50,763 nucleotides of DNA from Bacteroides caecigallinarum. GTDB taxonomy: Bacteria; Bacteroidota; Bacteroidia; Bacteroidales; Bacteroidaceae. This document shows positions 41,415 to 50,738 of the stretch, one piece after another. Numbering within the stretch: position 1 is the stretch's first letter; each line of letters opens with the position of its first letter. The position numbers and the translations under genes are program-made. The notes under the pieces are model-generated. The model was not told the origin of the DNA. It ran no database searches and worked only from the letters and a program-made list of their open reading frames with translations. Location: positions 1 through 50,763 of the forward strand of contig NZ_JACJLQ010000027.1 in NCBI RefSeq assembly GCF_016902295.1, in the 5' to 3' direction.

Positions 41415-42605
41415 TTATACAGGAAGGATGGTTTTACTTTTCTGTTTTTCTTTTACTATGTTTATGAATGATGATAATGTTTCTATTTCAAATTGAAACT
41501 CTTTATCAAATGAACTTAGGTAAGGTGATGGTACAACCAACTTCAAATGTTCATGTTTCATCTCTTGCAATTGATTTTTGGAAATACCTTGTTGTAAAGT
41601 GAATAGATATTTGGTTTCAATGCGGTTAGCTTCATTTAAAACTTGGCGCCAGCGATCTTTGCAAGTGGTCTTGGCGCCTAAGAAAACCAGCTTGTCAGCT
41701 GGAAACATTAGGTTATGGTACGCTTCTCCGCTTGGAAATAAGAAATCTGGTTTCTTATTATCTTCTGTTACGGCTTGTTCTTCGTATTCTAATTTTGCGG
41801 ATGTAAAAATGGTGGCAAGATGATGTTCTAATGATTTCCCTGCACGTGATTTGCGACGATTGAGGATGATGTTGGAAAATTTAACCAGTTCTTGACAATT
41901 AGGGAATGGCATACTGTAGATAGGAGCATATATCTTTTCCTCAAAATTACGGAACAGAGCATATTCTGTATCAATCCATTTCAATAGTTGTAAATCTGGG
42001 GTTTTACAAATGTCATCATCTGTAATTTGATTGGCTTCATTGTAAATATCTCTGGCAAACTTTGCCATTTGAGTTGTCTCAGGAAAATCAGTGTATAGAG
42101 AAACAAGCTTTTGAATGCTTGTTTCCAATTGCTTTTCAGGAGTTTTTGCTTGAGAAATGTCAATCAATTGATTGGTCATTTCAGGTGATAAATTAAAGAA
42201 AGCAAAGAAATCATCTATGTCTTGGTCTGCTTGTAATACAAAACCGTCATAATAATCTTCACTTTGTTTGGCAATAATGAGTAAGTCGCCCACATTATCT
42301 TCTTCAAAGAAAGGAAAGCCTTTCCCAAAACGAGTAATTCGATATTCATTACGCGTCCCCTGCCCATAATAGATAAATCGACTGTCTGTGGTAAAGTCGT
42401 CTTGCCATTTTACTTTTACCAATTTGTCTTTATTTTCACCCTTCACACCCGGAGTTTCAAATAAAAGTGCGGCTGCGCATTTTGGTATGTAAAAACCTGC
42501 TTGATGCGAACCGTTTTTTCCAGTATCATTAGCAGTAATAAAGCGACAAAATGCATATTGGGCATTTTGCACTTTATTAATTGCACTATTCAATATTTCA
42601 CTCAT
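41415..42605 (-). CDS. EcoRII-family type II restriction endonuclease
   Basis: 396 aa, close to EcoRII (404 aa). Residues 1-150 correspond to the EcoRII-N effector DNA-binding domain (FITANDTGKNGSHQAGFYIPK near the start). Residues about 205-375 are the EcoRII-C catalytic domain with KPDFLFPSG (285-293) and AKTTCKDRWRQ (311-321), the PD-(D/E)XK active-site region of this family. EcoRII is a type IIE enzyme cutting before CCWGG when bound to two sites. Whether this enzyme recognises CCWGG is an inference supported by the methyltransferase. It overlaps the methyltransferase stop by 4 bp and follows it, so protection is made first. Confidence 0.9.
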   Translation of the reverse strand: MSEILNSAINKVQNAQYAFCRFITANDTGKNGSHQAGFYIPKCAAALLFETPGVKGENKDKLVKVKWQDDFTTDSRFIYYGQGTRNEYRITRFGKGFPFFEEDNVGDLLIIAKQSEDYYDGFVLQADQDIDDFFAFFNLSPEMTNQLIDISQAKTPEKQLETSIQKLVSLYTDFPETTQMAKFARDIYNEANQITDDDICKTPDLQLLKWIDTEYALFRNFEEKIYAPIYSMPFPNCQELVKFSNIILNRRKSRAGKSLEHHLATIFTSAKLEYEEQAVTEDNKKPDFLFPSGEAYHNLMFPADKLVFLGAKTTCKDRWRQVLNEANRIETKYLFTLQQGISKNQLQEMKHEHLKLVVPSPYLSSFDKEFQFEIETLSSFINIVKEKQKSKTILPV

Positions 42606-43906
42606 ATATCATTACTAGTTAACATGGTTTTTACTAATTGTTCTGAAACAGCAGTGATGAGGGGCACGACGACTGAATTCCCGCATTGCCTGTAAGCTTG
42701 CACATCAGAAACTTGGTTGAGGCGATATTCATCAGGATATCCCATCAATCTAGCACATTCACGAGGTGAAAGTTTGCGAGGATTCTTACCTTCACCCTGT
42801 GGTATTAGAATTTCTGAACCATCTTTATAATATCGTGCGCTAAGTGTTCTTGAAATACCATCAAGATCAGTCAATCCATAACCAAAGCCGTTTCCTTTCG
42901 CACGGTGCTTTTCGGCATAGTTTTGTAAATAGTTCCATAATTTGTCACTCAACGTATATTTTTCATCAATGTTTGGGTCAAGTATATCTTTAATACTTCG
43001 AGTTGCCTGTTTTTGTTTAGGAAAAGTAAATTGTTCTTCTCCACGAAAAATATCACGGTTAAAGCCTACTATCATGATACGTTCCCTATGCTGTGGTACG
43101 TAAGTTTGCCCATCCATTACGAGATAATGAATCGAATAACGTAACTCTTCCAAAGTGCCTTTTATTACTTTAAACGTGTTACCTTTGTCATGTGACATTA
43201 GATTTTTCACGTTTTCCAAGAAAAAAGCTTTAGGACGATGACGGCTGATAATATCAGCTACATCAAAAAACAAAGTCCCTTGTGTTTTGTCTTTGAAGCC
43301 AGTTTCACGTCCGAGGCTTTTTTTCTTGGAAACTCCTGCAATTGAAAATGGCTGACAAGGAAAACCGGCACAGAGTACATCGAATTCTTTAGGTATATAA
43401 CTTTTGGTTACATCTTTCGTAATATCACCGAAAGGCATTTCTCCAAAGTTTGCCATGTAGGTTTTTTGGGCATATTTGTTCCATTCTGAAGAAAAAACAC
43501 ACTTGCCACCCTGTGCTTGCATAGCTAAACGAAAACCACCCATGCCAGCGAATAAATCTATAAAAGTGAATTTAGGTTCTTTGGGGTCAGGAAACGGAAC
43601 ATTGAAAAAATCTGCAAATAAATCATATGCTATAGGGTCTTCTGCCAATTGTGTTGCATATTCTATTGTTATTACTTCATTCTTATTCTCTTTTTTTCTC
43701 TCTAAGAATTCAAGAATTGCATTTATCACTTTTCTCTTACAATTGTTATCTTCGGTATTATTATTGCTATGTAAATAGTGGCTTAATACCGCAAGTTGAT
43801 TTTCCCAGCTGGTTTCTCCGTATAATTTTATACCGTTTTGTTCATCAACTTCCTCTGGGAAATCAATGAGTTTGATATCTTGTGCAATTGTTTTTTTTGT
43901 TATCAT
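42602..43906 (-). CDS. DNA (cytosine-5) methyltransferase, Dcm/M.EcoRII-like
   Basis: 434 aa. The N-terminal extension (1-112) is of the Dcm type, followed by the C5-methyltransferase motifs: I FIDLFAGMGGFRLAM (115-129), IV GFPCQPFS with catalytic C184, VI ENVKNL (231-236), VIII PQHRERIMIVGF, and IX-X QCGNSVVVPLI. The target-recognition region KGNGFGYGLTDLDGISRTLSARYYKDGSEILIPQ resembles that of Dcm and M.EcoRII, which methylate the inner C of CCWGG. It protects host DNA from the endonuclease encoded just downstream. The -7 box TATTTTTG lies at 43940-43933. Confidence 0.92.
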   Translation of the reverse strand: MITKKTIAQDIKLIDFPEEVDEQNGIKLYGETSWENQLAVLSHYLHSNNNTEDNNCKRKVINAILEFLERKKENKNEVITIEYATQLAEDPIAYDLFADFFNVPFPDPKEPKFTFIDLFAGMGGFRLAMQAQGGKCVFSSEWNKYAQKTYMANFGEMPFGDITKDVTKSYIPKEFDVLCAGFPCQPFSIAGVSKKKSLGRETGFKDKTQGTLFFDVADIISRHRPKAFFLENVKNLMSHDKGNTFKVIKGTLEELRYSIHYLVMDGQTYVPQHRERIMIVGFNRDIFRGEEQFTFPKQKQATRSIKDILDPNIDEKYTLSDKLWNYLQNYAEKHRAKGNGFGYGLTDLDGISRTLSARYYKDGSEILIPQGEGKNPRKLSPRECARLMGYPDEYRLNQVSDVQAYRQCGNSVVVPLITAVSEQLVKTMLTSNDI

Positions 43907-44210
43907 TCAATTCATTTGTCGATTAATAGTTGCAAAAATACAGTTTTTTATTGAGAATATCGAATTAATAAATTTCTCTTTTGTTATTGTATATATTACT
44001 TACTGAAGGTTCAATTCATTCAAATATTGAGGAACACATACAAAGCGTCAAAGAGTAAATCTTTTATGATACTTATTATCAGGCAAACTTTCTATAGTAA
44101 AGCGGAAATTTTTGGTGTTGATTTATAGAAATCAGCCTAAAGCTGTTGGTTATAATTTAATATTGTGTTATCTTTACAACATAATATTAAGAATCAAATA
44201 AAGTCTGTTT
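43907..44210. promoter_or_regulatory. Divergent control region of the methyltransferase and the AAA/PD-(D/E)XK gene
   Basis: 304 bp, no gene. Leftward: TATTTTTG (43940-43933) for the methyltransferase. Rightward: TTG (44146-44148), 20-bp spacer, TATCTTTA (44169-44176), one base off the -7 consensus, for the AAA gene. I see no C protein gene or C-box for the restriction system. Confidence 0.45.
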
Positions 44211-45776
44211 ATGAAATACCCGATAGGAATCCAGAGTTTTGACCAGTTGATAGAAGACGGTTATGTGTATATCGACAAGACCGATATGGTATATAGCCTT
44301 GTGACCGAAGGTAAAATCTACTTTCTTAGTCGTCCGCGCCGTTTCGGAAAGAGCCTTCTGGTTTCTACATTGAAGAACTATTTTCTTGGTAGGAAAGAAC
44401 TTTTCAAAGGCTTGAAGATAGACTCTCTGGAGAAAGACTGGAATGTATATCCGGTGTTTCATTTGGATTTCAATGGTACAGACTATACTGTTAGGGGAGG
44501 TCTTGAGAAAAAAATAAGGTATTATCTTTTGTCTTGGGCAGAAGAATATTCTTTACCTGAACGAACTAAAGAGCTTGGTTTGGGCGACTTGTTTGCTGAA
44601 CTTATTCGTGTTGCCCATGAGCAGAGCGGGCGACGTGCCGTAGTTCTGATAGACGAATACGACAAGCCTATTCTTGATGTTCTTGATGTGGACAAAAATC
44701 TTGAGGAAGAGCATCGCAATACATTGAAAAGTTTCTATTCGGTGTTCAAAAGCGCTGATGAGCATCTTCAGTTTGTCTTTCTTACTGGAGTTACCAAGTT
44801 TTCTCAGGTCAGTGTATTCAGTGGTTTCAATCAGCCTTTTGATATAAGTATGCACGGCAAGTATGAAACTCTTTGTGGTATATCACAGACAGAACTGGAT
44901 ACAGTATTCCGTGAACCGATAGAAGAAATGTCTGGCAGATACGAATGCTCATACGATGAAATGCGTTCAATGCTTAAGTCGCATTACGACGGTTATCATT
45001 TCAGTAAGAACATGACTGATGTTTATAATCCATTCAGTCTGCTTAATGCTTTTGCAACTTTGGATATCTCAGACTATTGGTTCAAGAGCGGTACACCTAC
45101 CTATCTCATCCGTCTGCTTTCGCACACCGACGAGAATATGGACGAGATAACAGGGCGCTATTATTCGGCTGAAGAATTTATTGACTATAAAGCTACCGTA
45201 GAACAGCCTTTGCCGATGATTTATCAGAGTGGTTATCTTACTATAAAAGACTTTAATCTGCGCCGCAATGTCTTTCTTTTGGATTATCCGAACAACGAGG
45301 TAAAGAAAGGTTTTCTTTCTCTTGTGGCCAGCAACTATTTCAATACTCGTGAGAGCATCTATTCATGGATTCGAAATGCTGCTTTTCAGCTGGAGGACGG
45401 AAAGATTGAGGATTTCCGTACAGGTCTGACTTCTTTCCTTGCCGGCATTCCATATATCATGCGACGTAAGGAAAACGAACGCGAACGTGAAAGATATTTC
45501 CAATATACTTTCTATCTTATTATGCGCCTTATCAGCGTATATACGGTTTATATTGAAAAGCTGCAAAGTCAGGGTAGAGTGGATTGTATTGTTGAAACTC
45601 CTGATTATGTCTATATATTTGAATTTAAACTTGATGGCACTGCGAGCGAAGCTCTTCGTCAGATAAATGAAAAAGGTTATGCCCTTGAGTATGCTTCCGA
45701 CAAAAGAAGAATATACAAGATAGGTGCTGTATTTTCATCCGAAACAGGTACTATTGCAGACTGGCTCTGCGAATAG
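44211..45776 (+). CDS. AAA-ATPase-like protein with C-terminal PD-(D/E)XK nuclease-like domain
   Basis: 521 aa. N-terminal AAA-ATPase-like domain (about 1-280): GIQSFDQLIEDGYVYIDKTDMVY, then RPRRFGKSLL (41-50) as an atypical Walker A, and VVLIDEYDKPI as Walker B. The C-terminal DUF1703/PDDEXK_9 domain (about 390-521) has RVDCIVETPDYVYIFEFKLDG, the D...EFK nuclease core. The family is highly amplified in Bacteroides and often stands alone. A defence, toxin or signalling role has been suspected, but none is established. It stands next to, and divergent from, an EcoRII-type restriction system. Confidence 0.9.
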   Translation: MKYPIGIQSFDQLIEDGYVYIDKTDMVYSLVTEGKIYFLSRPRRFGKSLLVSTLKNYFLGRKELFKGLKIDSLEKDWNVYPVFHLDFNGTDYTVRGGLEKKIRYYLLSWAEEYSLPERTKELGLGDLFAELIRVAHEQSGRRAVVLIDEYDKPILDVLDVDKNLEEEHRNTLKSFYSVFKSADEHLQFVFLTGVTKFSQVSVFSGFNQPFDISMHGKYETLCGISQTELDTVFREPIEEMSGRYECSYDEMRSMLKSHYDGYHFSKNMTDVYNPFSLLNAFATLDISDYWFKSGTPTYLIRLLSHTDENMDEITGRYYSAEEFIDYKATVEQPLPMIYQSGYLTIKDFNLRRNVFLLDYPNNEVKKGFLSLVASNYFNTRESIYSWIRNAAFQLEDGKIEDFRTGLTSFLAGIPYIMRRKENERERERYFQYTFYLIMRLISVYTVYIEKLQSQGRVDCIVETPDYVYIFEFKLDGTASEALRQINEKGYALEYASDKRRIYKIGAVFSSETGTIADWLCE

Positions 45777-45791
45777 CCGTATTGTATATTC

Positions 45792-47465
45792 TCATTGACC
45801 TCTTTCCGATATTATCAGAGTTATATTCTCCTGTTTCCCGTCTGGCAGTATATATTGAATGGAATATACTCCTTTTTGGAGTTTCTTTACTAATTCATCA
45901 GAACTGCTTTTCGTTCTGAAAAGCTCCATTCCTGTGATGTCGTTTACAGATATAACGCATCCTTCTGGTGCTTCCGGCAGTTTGTTTACTGAAATTATTC
46001 TTTCGTCGTCCGCAGGACGGTTTATTTCCAGCGGAGAGCTTTCGTTGCCGTAGCGGTCGGTAGCCGTGATGGCCCAAAAACGCTTGATTTTACCGTCTTT
46101 CGAGCTATAGTGGAAACTGTTGGATTTGTGTTTCAGGCAGATAATGTTTTTACCGTCGTTTGTATCCATCGGATAAAAATCTGACGCATAAATGCGATAG
46201 CTTGCTTCTTCTGTTTTCGAAGAGTCCGCTTTATCCCAGTTAATCATCACACTGTCATTCCTGAATGATATTACTCCGTTTACAGGTTGAGCTGGAGCAA
46301 TGCTGTCCTGCCATACCATTGGAGGTACGGCAGCCGGATATGTATAGAATCGGCATTTCAGGCTGTCTGTAAGACCACACGTGTTTTTCATCAGGAATTC
46401 GTTTCTGAAGAAAGCCTGTCCGTCCAGTCCGTTGCGTCGGGTGAAATATATCTGCCTCATTATCTCGTTTATGTCCCATTCATGTGCCTTTTGTTTCAGA
46501 AAATATATTCCCAGTCCGGGAACCACCCATCGCCCGTGCTTGTTCTCTTCCCAATCGAGCGCGAAAGGGTAGAACTGGTTGTCGCGGAAATACATCATGG
46601 GGAATACGGCATCGTGTATGCCTGACTCAAGCCAAAGCTTCGGGTCCTGATATACAGCGTTAAACGCGTTCCAACCCTTTGAACTGTATCTGCGTGTGTC
46701 ATTGTATTTCCCTACAGGCGAGCTGCTTATCTTCACCCACGGCTTGACGGCTTTCACATCATTATATATTTTCTTTACTATAGAAGTTATGTTGTCCCTG
46801 CGCCATTGCGACAGGTTTTTCCCCTTGCCGTATTTACGGAACGTTTTTGTATCAGGAAATTTCTCGCCGTTTTCCGGGTATCTTATATAGTCTAAATGTA
46901 TTCCGTCGATATCATAATTCATGGTTATTTCCTTTGCTATTGTAGCAAGGTATTCCGCGGTTTCCGGATTTCCGGGGTCAAGATACCATGCCTTATTGAA
47001 GTGAATGCACATTTCAGGTTTTTTCCTTACTACGGATTTCTTTCCAAGCAGTCTCACCTGCCTGTCGTTTCCGGCAGGTATGCACACTATCCACGCATGA
47101 AGCTCCATGCCGCGTTTATGGCATTCTTCAATTGCGAATTTCAGAGGGTCATATCCGGGATTGCGTCCGGTTTTGCCAGTCAGAGATTCGGCAAAAGTCT
47201 CGTATGCTGAGGGATATATCACGTCACCCCTAAGTCGTGTCTGAAACAGTACGGTGTTGAAATTAGCCTGTTTCAGCATGTCCAGTTGTCTGCACAGTTC
47301 TTCTTTCTGTCGTTTTATTCCGTATGCTGATGTGGCTTTATTTGATGGCCAGTCAAGGCCACCTATCGTTGTTATCCATGAAGCTCTTACCTCGTATTTA
47401 ACCGAAGCATGGATATTCAATGTGAATATCGCTAAAAGAGATAGTATAATGATGTTTTTGTGCAT
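45792..47465 (-). CDS. Secreted GH10-like hydrolase (DUF187/GHL10 family)
   Basis: 557 aa with signal peptide (about 1-20, ending NIHAS). Residues about 25-370 match the GHL10 TIM-barrel family: EVRASWITTIGGLDWPS, ANFNTVLFQTRLRGDVIYPSAYE, DGIHLDYIRYPE, AVFPMMYFRDNQFYPFALDW. The last part (about 395-490) looks like a fibronectin type III-like domain (WAITATDRYGNESSPLE), followed by a C-terminal beta-rich tail (TGMELFRTKSSSDELVKKLQKGVYSIQYILPDG) resembling a sorting or surface domain. The likely substrate is a polysaccharide, possibly peptidoglycan-related; this is not shown. A -7 box TATCTTTG is at 47492-47485. Confidence 0.83.
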   Translation of the reverse strand: MHKNIIILSLLAIFTLNIHASVKYEVRASWITTIGGLDWPSNKATSAYGIKRQKEELCRQLDMLKQANFNTVLFQTRLRGDVIYPSAYETFAESLTGKTGRNPGYDPLKFAIEECHKRGMELHAWIVCIPAGNDRQVRLLGKKSVVRKKPEMCIHFNKAWYLDPGNPETAEYLATIAKEITMNYDIDGIHLDYIRYPENGEKFPDTKTFRKYGKGKNLSQWRRDNITSIVKKIYNDVKAVKPWVKISSSPVGKYNDTRRYSSKGWNAFNAVYQDPKLWLESGIHDAVFPMMYFRDNQFYPFALDWEENKHGRWVVPGLGIYFLKQKAHEWDINEIMRQIYFTRRNGLDGQAFFRNEFLMKNTCGLTDSLKCRFYTYPAAVPPMVWQDSIAPAQPVNGVISFRNDSVMINWDKADSSKTEEASYRIYASDFYPMDTNDGKNIICLKHKSNSFHYSSKDGKIKRFWAITATDRYGNESSPLEINRPADDERIISVNKLPEAPEGCVISVNDITGMELFRTKSSSDELVKKLQKGVYSIQYILPDGKQENITLIISERGQ

Positions 47466-47484
47466 ATCTTTTGTCGTTTGGCTG

Positions 47485-47492
47485 CAAAGATA
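47485..47492 (-). promoter_or_regulatory. -7 box of the GH10-like gene
   Basis: CAAAGATA on the plus strand reads TATCTTTG leftward, 20 bp before the start codon. Confidence 0.5.
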
Positions 47493-47566
47493 CTAAGACT
47501 TTGTCGAAAAATCTCAGTAAAATGTGTAATCTGTAGTTTTATGTTTTATTTCTGACTAAATAACAT

Positions 47567-47574
47567 TACTTTTG
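47567..47574 (+). promoter_or_regulatory. -7 box of cstA
   Basis: TACTTTTG fits TAnnTTTG, 35 bp before the start at 47610. The -33 is weak (TTTT only). Confidence 0.5.
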
Positions 47575-47609
47575 CAAGTGATTATTGAGAAAATCAAACA
47601 AAAAATATT

Positions 47610-49040
47610 ATGATAACATTTAGTTTAGCTTTAGTATTGCTTATTGTGGGCTACCTGGTTTACGGAAAGTTCATTGACAGACTTTTCCAGCCGGATGCCT
47701 CACGCAAGACTCCTGCCATAACGATGGCCGATGGAGTAGATTTTATACCTCTTCCTACGTGGAAGATTTTCATGATTCAGTTCCTTAATATAGCCGGTCT
47801 TGGACCTATATTCGGAGCTATAATGGGAGCGCAGTTCGGTACGGCATCCTATCTTTGGATTGTTTTCGGTACAATATTTGCCGGAGCCGTGCACGATTTC
47901 TTTTCCGGCGCGCTTTCCATACGTAATTCCGGCGAGAGCCTTCCTGAGATTATAGGACGGTATTTGGGACTTACCACCAAGAAAGTAGCTTGCATATTTA
48001 CCGTGTTGCTTATGATTCTGGTCGGTGCCGTGTTTGTGTCAGGACCGGCTGAGCTGCTGGCAGGTATGACTCCTGATTATATGAATATATATTTCTGGAT
48101 GATAGTGATATTCTTGTATTACATTCTTGCCACTATGCTTCCAATAGATAAAATCATCGGCCGCATATATCCTCTGTTTGCATTTGCCCTGCTGTTTATG
48201 GCTGTCGGGATACTTGTGATGCTTTACGTTAAGTCGCCGGACCTTCCGGAAATGTGGAACGGTTTCGGAACAAAATATGAGAATAATCCTATATTCCCGA
48301 TGATGTTCATCTCAATAGCCTGTGGTGCTATAAGCGGTTTCCATGCCACACAGTCTCCTCTGATGGCAAGATGTATGGTCAACGAGAAGCATTGTCGCCC
48401 TATTTTCTACGGAGCAATGGTGACAGAAGGTATAGTAGCTTTGATATGGGCTGCTGCAGCTACATATTTCTTCCATGAAAACGGAATTGTGGATCAGGCT
48501 ACAGGTATTGCTTATTCGGGTGCGAAGGTGGCTACAGATATTTCCAATCAGTGGCTTGGTACTTTTGGTGGGATACTTGCAATATTGGGTATAGTTGCAG
48601 CTCCTATCACCAGCGGTGACACTGCACTCCGTTCAGCACGTCTTATCGTCGCCGACTTCCTCGGTATCGAACAGCGCAGCATCGCAAAACGTCTGCTGAT
48701 ATGTATTCCTATATTCCTTCTCACAGTGGGACTTCTGGTATTCAGTTTCAGTAATGCCGAAGGTTTCAAGATTATATGGCGATACTTTGCATGGTGTAAC
48801 CAGACACTTTCGGTATTTACACTTTGGGCAATAACTGTCTATCTGGTTAAGAATAAGAAGAACTATTGGGTGACTCTTATTCCTGCCTTGTTTATGACAT
48901 GCGTATGCTCCACATATATATTGATAGCTCCGGAAGGTTTCAGCCTTTCGCCTGTTATATCTTACTGGGGAGGAACGGCATGTGTAATAGTGGCTGCAAT
49001 ATGGTTTGTGGCATGGTATAGAAAATCTGTTAAACACTAA
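47610..49040 (+). CDS. cstA: Carbon starvation protein A (CstA) family transporter
   Basis: 476 aa, polytopic inner-membrane protein of about 13-16 helices, the shorter CstA form. Family marks are VGYLVYGKFID at the N-terminus, FLNIAGLGPIFGAIMGAQFG, AGAVHDFFSGALSIRNSGESLPEIIG, GFHATQSPLMARC and APITSGDTALRSAR. CstA proteins import peptides or pyruvate, typically when preferred carbon is used up. The following YbjQ-family gene starts 12 bp after its stop and a porin-like gene comes 19 bp after that, so an uptake unit is likely. Confidence 0.94.
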   Translation: MITFSLALVLLIVGYLVYGKFIDRLFQPDASRKTPAITMADGVDFIPLPTWKIFMIQFLNIAGLGPIFGAIMGAQFGTASYLWIVFGTIFAGAVHDFFSGALSIRNSGESLPEIIGRYLGLTTKKVACIFTVLLMILVGAVFVSGPAELLAGMTPDYMNIYFWMIVIFLYYILATMLPIDKIIGRIYPLFAFALLFMAVGILVMLYVKSPDLPEMWNGFGTKYENNPIFPMMFISIACGAISGFHATQSPLMARCMVNEKHCRPIFYGAMVTEGIVALIWAAAATYFFHENGIVDQATGIAYSGAKVATDISNQWLGTFGGILAILGIVAAPITSGDTALRSARLIVADFLGIEQRSIAKRLLICIPIFLLTVGLLVFSFSNAEGFKIIWRYFAWCNQTLSVFTLWAITVYLVKNKKNYWVTLIPALFMTCVCSTYILIAPEGFSLSPVISYWGGTACVIVAAIWFVAWYRKSVKH

Positions 49041-49052
49041 AATATAGATAAT

Positions 49053-49373
49053 ATGTTAATGACAACAACCAATAATGTGGAAGGCAAGCGTATTCTGCAT
49101 TATTATGGAATAGTCTCTGGTGAGACTATAATCGGTGCAAATATGTTCAGAGACTTGTTTGCAAGTATTCGTGATATCGTGGGCGGACGTGCAGGGTCTT
49201 ACGAAGAGGTTTTGCGCCAGGCTAAGGATAGCGCGATGAAAGAAATGTGTGATGAGGCTATGCGTCTTGGAGCCAATGCAGTCATAGGAATAGATCTTGA
49301 TTTTGAGACTGTAGGTGGAAACGGAAGTATGCTAATGGTTACAGCTTCGGGGACTGCTGTATATTTGGAATAA
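49053..49373 (+). CDS. YbjQ/UPF0145 family protein
   Basis: 106 aa, single-domain protein of the YbjQ (heavy-metal-binding domain) family: [68 protein letters not shown] and the closing [11 protein letters not shown]. It probably forms a pentamer. The function is not established, and the metal-binding name is weakly supported; there is no cysteine cluster here. The leading MLMTTTNN could start at 49053 or at 49059. It is sandwiched in the cstA-porin run. Confidence 0.85.
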   Translation: MLMTTTNNVEGKRILHYYGIVSGETIIGANMFRDLFASIRDIVGGRAGSYEEVLRQAKDSAMKEMCDEAMRLGANAVIGIDLDFETVGGNGSMLMVTASGTAVYLE

Positions 49374-49392
49374 TATTTTTTATAGGGTAGAA

Positions 49393-50634
49393 ATGAAGAA
49401 AAGTTTAGTTGCGGTAGCCTTTATGGCATTGCCGGGGTTGATGATAGCCCAGAAGAAAGGTTTTGATTACAAATTTTATGGTCAGGTTCGTACAGACCTG
49501 TTTTATAACTCAAGAGCAAATTCGGAAACTGTTGACGGATTGTTCTACATGTATCCGAAAGATATTTCGAATGATGCCGACGGAAAAGACCTTAACAGTT
49601 TTGCCAACGGTGGATTCTATACACTGTATTCACGTCTTGGAATTGATGTGAAAGGTCCTGAACTGATGGGAAAGATAAGGACTTCTGCAAAGCTGGAAGT
49701 AGATTTTCGTGGTTCAGGTACAACTTTTTCATTGTTCCGAATGCGTCATGTATATTTTAATCTTGATTGGAGTAAATCAGCTTTGCTCGTAGGTCAGACA
49801 TGGCATCCCCTGTATGGTGATGTAGCTCCTGACATCCTGAACCTTAATATGGGTGCTCCGTATCAGCCTTTCAGCCGTGCTCCTCAGTTAAGATACAGAT
49901 TTACTTCAAACGGTATTGTACTTACTGCTTCGGCTATATGGCAGTCGCAGTATCTGTCTGTCGGTCCGGCCAATAATACCCCGGGAACCACTTCAACACA
50001 GAAAAGCCAGAATTTCCTGAAAAACAGTTGTGTGCCAGAATTCTATTTTGGAGCGGACTACAGGACATCGGGTATTATTGTCGGTGCAGGAGTACATGTG
50101 TCGTCATTGACACCTCGTACACAATCGGAGTTCGGTGGCAATATATATAAGGTGAACGAGCGTATTACTGGAGTTTCGGGTGAGGCTCACATTAAGTATG
50201 TAAAAGATAAGTTCTCATTCTCTGCAAAGACTTTGCTCAGCTCAAACCTGACAATGACAAGTACTGTAGGCGGATATGGAGTGACATCGGTTGACGCGCG
50301 TACTGGCGAACAGGAATATGCTCCTCTGCGTGTTTCGCATTCATGGGTAAATATGGTTTACGGAAGCAAGTTGCGTTTCGGAGTATTTGGTGGCTATCTG
50401 AAAAATTTTGGTGCAAAGGATGATGTTACTTCTCTGATAGGTACAGGTACAAACCTCGACCAGTTATCAACAGCAACGGCTGAGCTTACATATAACATTC
50501 CTAACTGGAAGTTCGGTGCTGAATATTCGTGGATAGGTGCATGGTATGGCAGCAATGATGAAAAAGGAAAGGTCGTTGATACACATCTTGTAAAGAACAA
50601 CCGTATTGTATTTACTGCAATGTTCCTGTTCTGA
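49393..50634 (+). CDS. Outer-membrane porin-like protein
   Basis: 413 aa. Signal peptide about 1-19 (ending MIAQ), then alternating beta-strands with aromatic girdles and a C-terminal phenylalanine (IVFTAMFLF) as expected for an outer-membrane barrel. Recognisable strands include FYGQVRTDLFYNSR, LMGKIRTSAKLEVDF, SALLVGQTWHPLYGDVAPDILNLN and WKFGAEYSWIGAWYG. It may form a 16-stranded or larger porin; I do not recognise a named subfamily. Following cstA and ybjQ it could admit the substrate of CstA through the outer membrane. Confidence 0.8.
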   Translation: MKKSLVAVAFMALPGLMIAQKKGFDYKFYGQVRTDLFYNSRANSETVDGLFYMYPKDISNDADGKDLNSFANGGFYTLYSRLGIDVKGPELMGKIRTSAKLEVDFRGSGTTFSLFRMRHVYFNLDWSKSALLVGQTWHPLYGDVAPDILNLNMGAPYQPFSRAPQLRYRFTSNGIVLTASAIWQSQYLSVGPANNTPGTTSTQKSQNFLKNSCVPEFYFGADYRTSGIIVGAGVHVSSLTPRTQSEFGGNIYKVNERITGVSGEAHIKYVKDKFSFSAKTLLSSNLTMTSTVGGYGVTSVDARTGEQEYAPLRVSHSWVNMVYGSKLRFGVFGGYLKNFGAKDDVTSLIGTGTNLDQLSTATAELTYNIPNWKFGAEYSWIGAWYGSNDEKGKVVDTHLVKNNRIVFTAMFLF

Positions 50635-50730
50635 TAATGCTGCAATAACCTATTTAAAAAAGTTCCTATGTTTAAAATCGGAAGTGACGGATAACATAAG
50701 ATAGCACTAAAAAAGCTATACCATTATAGT

Positions 50731-50738
50731 TAACTTTG
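50731..50738 (+). promoter_or_regulatory. -7 box of a gene beyond the right edge
   Basis: TAACTTTG matches TAnnTTTG at the very end of the window, 25 bp from the edge. The gene it would serve is not visible. Confidence 0.4.
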
